Positions 1 through 9,400 of a DNA stretch of 11,358 nt are shown here, in pieces. The stretch lies in assembly GCA_003024985.2 (NCBI GenBank), contig PXIH01S0051877.1. One strand, 5' to 3'. Made by a program: the position numbers and the translations under genes. Under the pieces are notes generated by a model. The model was given only the letters and a program-made list of their open reading frames with translations. It had not been told where the DNA came from and did no database searches. This DNA comes from Euperipatoides rowelli (Eukaryota > Onychophora > Udeonychophora > Euonychophora > Peripatopsidae). The number at the start of each line of letters is the position of its first letter. Positions within the stretch are counted from its first letter, which is position 1.

Positions 1-222
1 ATCTTTGAAAATCAATAATTAAAAAAAATTAAAAAAATCCGTTACATTTTGACCTTTAATTAAAAAAAATGTTTAAAAAAAATATTATTGCATATTAAGT
101 ATCAGCAAATTATTTTCATCATCCAAGCAATTACTTTTTCCGTTTACAGCTAAAGCTAAGCCGAAACATATTTGCAACATTGACAGTATTTATCATTTAC
201 ACACATTCATTTTTATTTCTAG
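1..222 (+). other. 3' end of an upstream intron of the ABCA gene
   Basis: AT-rich non-coding sequence with A-runs, ending in the pyrimidine-rich acceptor TTTTTATTTCTAG used by the first visible exon. A good-looking acceptor TTTCCGTTTACAG also lies at about 137-149, but no open, family-like exon follows it. Nothing else is seen here. Confidence 0.7.
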
Positions 223-449
223 AAATTAACTGGAATTTCAGATTTAATGCCTACAACTTGGAGTTACCAAATGATGCCTAAGCCAGCATTTGATACACCA
301 TTTACTGTATTATCATTTCTACTTCCTATATACTTGGTCCTTGCATTGTCACCACTTCCAAATTTTGTTGTGATCACCTTAGTGAATGAGAAACAGAAAA
401 AGATCAAGGAAACCATGAAGATTATGGGATTACGATTAAGTGTTTACTG
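223..449 (+). CDS. ABCA5-like exon A: end of extracellular loop 1, first helix of the TM2-6 bundle, EKxKKIKE motif
   Basis: The exon encodes 75 codons plus two bases. The acceptor is the TTTTATTTCTAG at 211-222. An in-frame TAG overlaps this acceptor (220-222), so the coding part cannot begin earlier. A second AG at 240-241 is a possible alternative acceptor, but its pyrimidine tract is poorer. Residues 1-35 are polar and extracellular. A hydrophobic helix follows (LSFLLPIYLVLALSPLPNFV). After it comes the cytosolic NEKQKKIKETMKIMGL stretch typical of all ABCA proteins between the second and third helices of TMD1. The donor TG|GTAAGT is strong and leaves phase 2. The ATG at 247 is an internal methionine, not a start. 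Exons for the N-terminus and most of the extracellular loop lie upstream of the window. Confidence 0.88.
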
Positions 450-3400
450 GTAAGTTACAGAGCTTGGGAGTATAAAGTAAAAGTAAAGTTACCTGTTGGA
501 TATGCACTTGTGAATCAATGTTTTCTGGTAGGTAATAGTATTGGGCAGCAACAAAGTAAATCAAATAACTTAGCAGTCATATTATGAGTTAGCGATTATG
601 AATAGGTAACAGTGTATGGCAATAGTGAAGTAAAATATTGAGCTACCACTCATATTTTGTTTACTATTAGAAATGTTTGATAGTTATTAAATAAAAGAAA
701 ATTATTAGCGATCAGATTACAGGTTTACACTTACCACAGAATGCTGTTAAACGGCCCCCACCAAATAATTGCATCAATCCTTTTTCTCAGCCAAAGTTAG
801 GGAAAGGGTGCCACCATCAAACAAGGGTGCTGTCACCACACTAAAACCTTTGGATCACTATTAAAGAAATCCAAGCTGTGCCATACAACTGCGCCCCCTA
901 GTTTTTGCCTCATCTGAGTTCTGGAGAATGTTTCCATGTGTCCTAAATCAGAGAGCATCTTTGAAAAACATTCTTTTAAATAATTCTGATTCTAGCCAAA
1001 CAAGTGCAGCTGGACTGTTATGCAATGCGTTGTAGTAAATCTAAGGTTCGTTAGTATGTCGCCAAACAATTCGCCACTCCCTTTCCCCTGGAACAAATGA
1101 ATAATGTGAATGCGCACTTGATTGGCATTTTATGGTAAATATATTTTTGACAAGTGATAGTCACAGTTTGGCAATAACCAAGAAAAGTTATGGCCGACAT
1201 TTATGTCTAAGTACAGTATATACTTGTTAGGTAATTAATGAAATGAAATGAAATTTTATTTAGCAGAAATTTCACCCATGTGGTGTTTATTAACAAAAAC
1301 TTTGTCACAAAGAATAAATACAGAAGGGATATAAAATAGATAACAATAGTAAATAAAATCAATGTAAATAAAAATAATTTAGATGTTAATTTGGGCATGG
1401 TATTAAATGTTTTGTAAATAAATTTTAAAATTTAAAGCAAATAAATAATAGGAAATGTGAGTTCAGGTAATTAATTACAAGATTAGTTTCTAATTTTTAG
1501 TCGACAGTTCTAAGTTGGATATTCCAAAGCTTTATAGTATTTGCCCAGTTGAGTTTTTGGTTTGTGATAGTATTTGAAGATCTTATTGAATTGGGAATTG
1601 TGTTCCATTGGATTGGGGCTCTACTTGAGAAGGAGAAGAGACCTTTATTCGTTTTCTTGTATGGAATTGACAAGTTTCCATGAGTTGAAGCTCGGGTAGA
1701 ATAGTCATGGATTTGAGCTTGCGGAGTTAGCAGGCAGTATAAATAATTAGGATATTTATTATTTAATACTTTCCAAATTAGGGAAATATAGTGGATTTTT
1801 CTGAGGTTAGTTTGCGATATCCACAAGTTATTTTTTAGCTAGGGTTGCACTGCTTTGCCCTCCACCGTATACTACAGTGTATGTACCTTGTTGCAGTGTT
1901 TGCAACAATCTGTATTTTATGTTGCAGAACCCTATAACAATCTCCCCAGATTTGGTCACCATAGTTTAGGTGTGACTGTATTAAAGTTTGATAAACATTT
2001 TGTAGAAGTTTGGATCCTAGATAGGGACGCAGCTTTAGCAATATTTTGTTAGTATACATTGATTTTTTCGTTGTTTGTTCTACTTGAGGTCTCCAAGGTA
2101 AGGTGCTATCGATAGTTAAACCCAAAACTTGTAAGGTTTTACTAGGAAGAATAAGGTTATTCCCTACCTTTAAAGAGAAGCAATCTTTGTTTTTTTTTTA
2201 GATTTTTGAAGAACCAATTATTGGTCCATTATGTGAGAACCAGTATATGCTATATTTAAGCATAAGTGTTAGATAGTAACCAAGTAAAAATAAAAATTAC
2301 CGGTTAGATAATAGATTTATGGATAACAGAGTTGAGTAGTAACCAAATACAAGTAATACATTACTGGACTTAGGGAGTAACTAAAGTAAAAATAACTAAT
2401 TACTATGTTTAGTTTTTATATATTCTTTTGTTGTAATTAGGTTATTTTTATTGCATTCTAACTTTAATTAGATACGGTAACTAGTTACATTTTTTAAATA
2501 AAGTAATTACAATAACCATGACTAATTACTTTGGATTTATCTGTAATTCAAATTACCTTACTTTAATATTTTACTTTTGTGTTAAATTATTTCAAGAATA
2601 AGCTTATTGGCCAAATTATCGAAATCTGCTCAATAAATGTCGTTCTGATACCTCAAATGCTCACTAAATGGATTACTCGAATCTACACATAGCCCACCTT
2701 TTAAAATCGAACATTTTTCAAACTTGTCTTCAGTAATATTCTATTATAACAAATCATTTCTGTGAATTTATTAATTTTGGAAATGTTGAACCTTAAATAA
2801 AATGTACATTTTATTTAGCAAAGGTTTGTTTTAAACAAATAACTGTTTCCTCACACACTCAGTAACACCTGATCTCCCATGAAAATTATGAAAAATATAT
2901 TGCTTAAAAAATATTTTGTTAATTTTTTGAAGGAATTTTTTATTTTAAAAATTTATTGTAATATTAAACTAAAAAATTGGAGTTGGTAGTGATTTAATCT
3001 TTTCCATTTCCACCATCTTAATACAGCTTTGATAGTATTAATATAATTCTCCTTTGATTTAATCATCTATTAGAAATTTTTTATTAATTTTTGTTTAAAA
3101 TAGAAGTTTTGTAATAATATGTACAGTACCAGTAGTGGTTAATTTTGAATTTAGCCATCGTCTTGATAGCACTCACAAGTTCTAATATGGCACCATCTAT
3201 TATTATTATGATTATTTTTCTTCATTTTTTTTAAATCGTTAACAATATAATGAATTTCTTTATTATTTAAAATATTAATGAATGCAAATTAATTTAGTAT
3301 GCAAATTGGTTGATTTATGTTAACATTTCAAGTATAATTTATTAGACCATGCTAGTTTTTGCAGTGAAAGGCAATTTTTTTTCATGTGTGTGTTAGCTTA

Positions 3401-6400
3401 ATTCTTACTAAGTCTTGTATTGAGTTTACGATTCACTATAAATCATCCAAATTCTGCTTTGAATTCTGATTTTTTTTTAATTTTTTTTTTATGGTGCTGT
3501 ATTAACGGTTCTCAGGTAAAACATCATTTACAGTACCGGTATGTAACAGTTTTTTTTTCTTTTTTTAAAAGGTTGTCATGGATTATTGTCTATATGGTTT
3601 CTATCATCATCATTGCCATCATCATGGTTGCCATGTTGAAATTTGGAAAAGTGTTTGGCAAAGCCAATTTTCTATTAATTTTTTTGCTCATCTTTTTGTA
3701 TGGTGCTTCAATTGTTACCTTTTCTTGTGCTTTGACCCCACTGTTTACTAACAGTTTGACTGCAGGGACAGTTGCTAGCTTCTCTACATCATTTTTTAGC
3801 CTCTTGTATTTACCAGTTGGACTTAATAAAGATAGTATCAGCAGTGGTGGTCTATGGGCTTTAAGTCTTATCTCTCCTACAAGTTTTGCTATTGCTATCG
3901 ATACAGTAAGTATATTTTATTGCACCATGATTGTTAAATTATTTTTAACAGCTTAAGTATGTTAAATATAATACCATATATTTAAATAACTTGTAGCTTA
4001 CTACTAATGGTAATATTCTAAATTTAAAAAATAAAAACGGTTATTCTCAAATATAAACAGTTACAAATTATTTTAATTTTTTTATGGGTGTGTTCCTGAA
4101 TTATTTTGTTTACAGTCCTAACTCTCAACTTAACCTGAACTCCTACTATGTTAAGTGAATCAACTATGTCCCAGCCCTATGATAATCAAGGATGCAATAA
4201 ACCTTTTTTTGATCGTTTTGATGATTTTTACATAACTTCTGCCACTCTAACATTTAGCCAATCAACAGCCATTTCTTGACTAAATGGTTCTAGGGAATTT
4301 GCTAGTTAGACGCTAATTTTCTCTAGGTTAATTACTTGTATCTAACTGCCAGGTAGACTTTGTGTACCTGAAATTATAATCGTGTTAGTAATGTTTTAAT
4401 TTGGGATTGTTTATTAAAAACAAAAAATTGGTAAAATAATATTGGACTGTTTATTCGAGAATAACCATTCAAAATATAAATTAATAAAGAAGCGATTAAA
4501 TATATACTGTACATGTATTTCTAGATTTTTAACAATGATATTTGGTCTTGGCACTTTATCTTTTGATTTTATGTTTATTAAAACATTTCATTTGCATGTT
4601 TACATTTCGTTTTTATTTTCTCTTCATATGGTAGTTTTACAATATGTTTTTTTTATCTCCTGAAGTTACAGTTTGGTATATGCATGCATCAGGAGTTTTA
4701 TTTCTTCTAGTTTGCTCCTTTTTATTTCATTTTACTGATTGGGAAGAAAGATAGGGGAGGGATGGAAAAGTAGATTTTTCAAGATAAAATGTTCCTGTCG
4801 ATGACAGGCATTCAGAAATAATTAATAATAATAATAATATGTAATAATAATAGGCCTAATAACAATAATCACTAATAATAATAATAAATAATAGCAATAT
4901 TAATAATAACAATGAAGGGTAATAACTGTGTGACTTGTACAATAATAAACTTTTTAAATAATTTATAAATTTAGTTTTATTATTTATAATAATTTTAAAA
5001 GCATTTATACAAAACAAAAAACACTTTTTGAGCAATATTTCTGCCTTTACTGTGTCATCGGACTCTATATATAACATTTGTGATTAAATTCACCTTCTCG
5101 TTTGATTAAGAGTTGGATTTGACTTTTTGAATGAGTAGCGTTTAGAGAATATTCCGCTTAACAACATTATTAATTTTAAAAGATCTTTTTATAAAATATT
5201 TTAAGAACTGACAGAGAACAAAATGGTGTAAACACAGTCATAAAAGTTACTTCCACACTCAGAAATCCTATATTTTTTTTTCTTATGTTTCTCTTAACCC
5301 AATTTCAAAAGTTCCAAAATAGAACAGAATTGATTTTGGATAGAGGAGAAAGATGCTGAGCTTCCGCTTCATGCCAGTAATTTGCATACTCATTTAGTGA
5401 AAAATTATTATGATCCGTTATCTGATTAGGTCATACTTTCTTAGGCATGATGTAAATTAAAGACCACCTGAGCGTCGGCAGTACATTCTGAATCAATATA
5501 TTAACTTTTTAGCCTGGGAACTAACTCTGGGAAAGACACTTGCTTCATTATAGGTATTGACTTACAAGCTGTCAAACCCCAGTTTTGAAAAATATTCAAG
5601 AAAATACAAGTCGAGAACAAGGTAAAAGTTTTGCTTCCATCACAATCAATCTGATAAAAGGAAGGCGTATTGCGATTCTGCCCATTTTATCTTTGCAATA
5701 AAATTATCTGTTTGTGGAAAAAAAAATCTTAGAAAAATAGAAATGATGATTGATAAAGTATTAGGTTTACAATCTTGTCTCAGATAAAGTACAAAGTTTA
5801 TGCCAATATATAATCATGATGTTATTGTTTATACTCGTAATTTAGTTTAAATAAACTTAAAAAAATTTAAGAAATATATATTGATTATAAAGCACATTAT
5901 ATAAAGGCACAGACAATGAAGGGACATAATATTTTTAATAATAGGAGTGAAAGAGGAATATGGGATAAATAATAACAGAAAATAAAAAAATAAAAAATAT
6001 TTTTTTAAACCAAAGTTAGTGTTTTAAAATGTTTCAATGTGATTGACAATGAAGCTGTTTCTCATGGAGCTGTAATAATCCTTGTATATTGATTACAGTA
6101 AGTTTTTTTTGTTATAGTAACTCAAGCTTTACTTAGTTTATGTAATTAAAATTGAGTGGTAGATGGCTTATCACCGGGTTACATTAGTCATAAGTTTTAG
6201 TACCGTTATTTATTTTGTGATTTCTTCAATTTTTTTAGGCTTACAAGGAAGAAACCACTGGTGGTCTTCAATTTAACAATGTCTTTAATGGAACAATGCC
6301 TTTTGTGTACTCAATTGTCATGTTAATAGTGGACACAATAATCTATGCATTGATTGCTTTCTATTTAGACAATGTCATTGCTGGTATGTTAAGGCTATAT

Positions 6401-9400
6401 TTTTTTTCTCCAAATACCTTTCATTAAATTGTTTAAGTTTTTTTTTAAATTTTTATAATAAAAATGAAATATAATATTTCAGGTGAATTTGGCTCCAGAC
6501 GTTCAATATTCTTTTGTTTTCAACCATCTTACTGGCTGGGAAATAAACGGGTCAGCCAACTTTCATCCAGTAGGATAAATATTTTAAAACCACAAGAAGA
6601 AAATGTTGCTGGAGTTTACAACCTGGATGATATTGAAGCAGTGCCTTCTGAAATGGAATCAAAAGTAGCATTTAGGTAAGCTAAAGATAAGTTTATCTGT
6701 GACAATCTTGTTAATCTACCAATCACATTAATCTGATTATTAGCAATTTTATTATTCTGACAATCTTATTAATCTCCCAATCCCATTTATCTGAGCATTA
6801 TCAATTTTATTAATCTAACAATCTTGTTAATTCAAATTTTTTTATTAATCTTATGAATTTGACAATCACATATAATTCATTATTCTGACTCTCTCAATAG
6901 AATTGGCCTTTAAAGTGGTTTATCAATGATTTTTTTAAATTGATTTATGTTTAGTTTTACCTAAAAATATGTTTAATTAATCAATTTGGAAAATTTAAAC
7001 TGAAACATATAAAAATTTGCAAGTTTCTACGTTACTTACAAAAAATAATCTAAACTGACGTCAATTTGACGTAGCCAAAGGATAAAATCTCTGAGGATTT
7101 GGGGCTGCAGGAAAATGCATATCTGTGATCCAGACGCTAGTCATGACTTCATTACATTATTGTTTAGAAAAATAGTCAACAAAAGTGTTATGAAGCTTTG
7201 AAGAAGAAGAAAAAAAGAACAGAGAAAAAGGTTACTTTCTTAGATCAATATAAAATCCACAAAATTTTGAGGCACTTCTTGGGATTGAAGTCAATTTTAA
7301 GAAAACAACAACCAAAAAAAAACCTTCGGGAGGCTTTTATATGTTAGCTTATTAACTTTACGTGATAATGAGAACAAATTAACTAGTATTTCCAAAGTTT
7401 TTAATAATATTTCTTAAACATTCTTAGAGATTATATTTTTAATGCAAATAAAAACTGTTACTTGTGTTTGTTTTGAGCTACCTTTATAAAAAACCATCGA
7501 CTGCAAATAAAAAAATCAGGCTTTGAAATTCTACATTCTGATTGGTCTGTGAAGAAAACGACAGTAGAAAACAGCTGTCTCAACCTGTCTGGTCTGACAA
7601 TCACACCACTATTACTGGAGTCCACGCATGAATTTTCAGGCAAAATTATAGACGTGCCATCAGTGGCGAGATTTATATTTTGATCCATATTGGCATAAAA
7701 GTCAAATTTTGATGTATTTATGGACCGAATATAACAAATTGATTAATCAAACAAGCATTTTTTTTGCAAAACTACACACAAATCAATGAAGTTTAAATAG
7801 GCATTGATAAATCACTTTAAGGATTAGGAATATGCAACCATTGTTTTAAAATGATTAACTCCACAGAGACTTGCCAACATGTTATATTTTTAGTAAATTG
7901 GAAATTTAGATAATTGTCATAGAAAAAAATTTAAAGTTCAGTCTATCTTCACAAAGATTGTTTATATTATTTGTTAATCTTTTCAAACATCCCTGCAGAT
8001 GTTTTCGTAATCTTTAATACACTGTATGTATAATGTGTATGGAAGAGTGATCAATAGTATACAACCTTTTTTTCCCCTACTAGTTCTTGGACTTCACTTC
8101 CAAGTCTTAATGTATTATCTGGCTATCGATGTGCAATGGTAAACTTTATAATCTGACAATTTCATCTAGCAAGAAGAAATAGGATCACATTTTAGTATTA
8201 ATCTGTAATTGTACCGTATCCATTTGAAAAATGAATGAATTCTCACAAAAGTTTAATTTTGTATTTTTTTTTTTTTTTTGTAGAATTCTAAATATTAGAA
8301 AGGAGTTTGTAAAAAAGAAATATGAACCCACTGATGTAGCTGTAAATGGTAAGTGACTTGTTTATTTTACTATATAAAGGTAGATTAAGGAAACTTTTAT
8401 CAATAAAAGAAAATAATAAATATTAGGTACGATCTTTCTATAGTACTTTATTTACTTCATTTTTTTTTTTTTAAACTAAATTCTTTTTTGAGCGGATTTT
8501 TTTTAAGGTGAATATTATCACAAGTAAAAGTTTACTGTTTGGTTAGGAATTCAGGAATAATAATAGACATTGAAAATTGATTTCTTTCAAAACACTACTA
8601 GGTCATTTTTATATGCAAATTTCATTACTAAATATAGTTATGGTTATTTATTTAATAATTTTGTTCATTTTAATTTATTGTTTATTTTAATATCTAAAAA
8701 AAATGTCATATTTTTGTTTTTTACTGGTGTATAGGGGAGAGGGATTTTTCAGCTTCCATTTTATTGTGTTTTTACCTTATATAACATCCAATTCATACAC
8801 GCAAATAAATGAATATTAAATGGGAAGTCTGATAGAAACAAATAGTAATCGAGTTTTATTTGCCACTAGAATTGGTGAAAAATCATTAATTTATATTTTT
8901 CCTCGTAATTAAATTTATAATTGATTGCTCTAATTTGATAAATTTTATTTGATTTAAATTGTACTAGATGAAATCATTTTATACTAACTGTATTTACAAA
9001 CAAAAACAAGTAAAACAAATTGAGTTATTATTATTATTTATGAAATTTGTTATAAAAATTAAAATCTAAATATGTTAGCATTATGAATGAACTCACTTAA
9101 TAATGATTAAAATGATAAAAATCTCGACAAGATAAAAATTAGCTTGAACTAATAGTGATGTCATCTCTAAAGGACCAATTCTACTGCATTTTAATTACTG
9201 TATATTAGACATGTTCCTAGAATCTGTGAATTGAAGTTTGATTTTTGTATGGTCTGAATTGAAAAATATTAACTGCTTTAACCATAAATGGTTGTATCTT
9301 TTATAACAAGTTAATCTGAATTAATGTTAAATTAAAACAAAAACTTTAAATGTTAGCAACAAATTGGTCTAAATTTGTAAAATATAATCCACATACGTTC

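Larger units (their letters stand above)
1240..2200 (-). mobile_element. 5'-truncated non-LTR retrotransposon (LINE), CR1/L2/Jockey-like, antisense in intron 1
   Basis: Read on the minus strand, the segment gives the C-terminal part of a LINE reverse-transcriptase protein in two frames, then a 3' UTR of about 250 bases, then AATAAA (1260-1255) running directly into three ATTTC units (1254-1240). A short tandem repeat instead of poly-A at the 3' end is typical of CR1, L2 and related clades. The 5' part (endonuclease and RT catalytic core) is missing, as expected for target-primed insertion that stops early. The 5' edge is uncertain, between about 2200 and 2266. Frameshifts show that it is inactive. 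Clade assignment rests on motif pattern only. Confidence 0.82.
450..3571 (+). other. ABCA gene intron 1 (phase 2, about 3.1 kb)
   Basis: Bounded by GGTAAGT and a T-rich AAAAG acceptor. It contains a somewhat GC-richer stretch at about 720-1150, an antisense LINE remnant at about 1240-2200 and a GTAAC/GTTAC-rich repeat at about 2274-2580. From about 2580 to 3571 there is only AT-rich unique-looking sequence with short homopolymers. No gene was recognised outside the retroelement. Confidence 0.85.
6676..8283 (+). other. ABCA gene intron 4 (phase 2, about 1.6 kb)
   Basis: Runs from GTAAGC to T16-GTAG. A 58-bp tandem repeat starts about 25 bases inside it. TGACGTCA, a full CRE palindrome, occurs at 7056-7063, but deep in the intron it may well be chance. 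A less AT-rich island at about 7490-7690 carries a 76-residue minus-strand open frame (7458-7688) without recognisable domains. The rest is AT-rich and featureless. Confidence 0.85.

Noticed and set aside
137-190. Acceptor-like TTTCCGTTTACAG with a possible small exon after it
   Set aside because: No good donor follows, and the short sequence shows no ABCA similarity.
1207-1398. Hydrophobic minus-strand open frame of 63 codons
   Set aside because: It lies in the LINE 3' UTR, is rich in F/L/I because of AT-rich DNA, and runs through the element's tail.
1855-2052. Plus-strand 65-codon open frame
   Set aside because: It is the complementary strand of the LINE reverse-transcriptase fragment, which carries the recognisable motifs.
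3420-3571. 5' extension of the open frame before exon B
   Set aside because: T-rich, no family similarity, and upstream of an acceptor that restores the split TGG codon exactly.
4442-4663. Plus-strand 73-codon hydrophobic open frame in intron 2
   Set aside because: Low complexity, no ATG at its start, no splice signals in suitable phase and no recognised family.
4794-4808. Perfect six-base-stem hairpin CCTGTC-GAT-GACAGG
   Set aside because: Too short and isolated to call a terminator or structural RNA in a eukaryotic intron.
4856-5077. Minus-strand 73-codon open frame
   Set aside because: Half of it is the TAA microsatellite read as L/I/Y runs.
7056-7063. TGACGTCA, a full CRE-type palindrome
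   Set aside because: A single 8-base match deep in an intron with no other promoter features is expected by chance.
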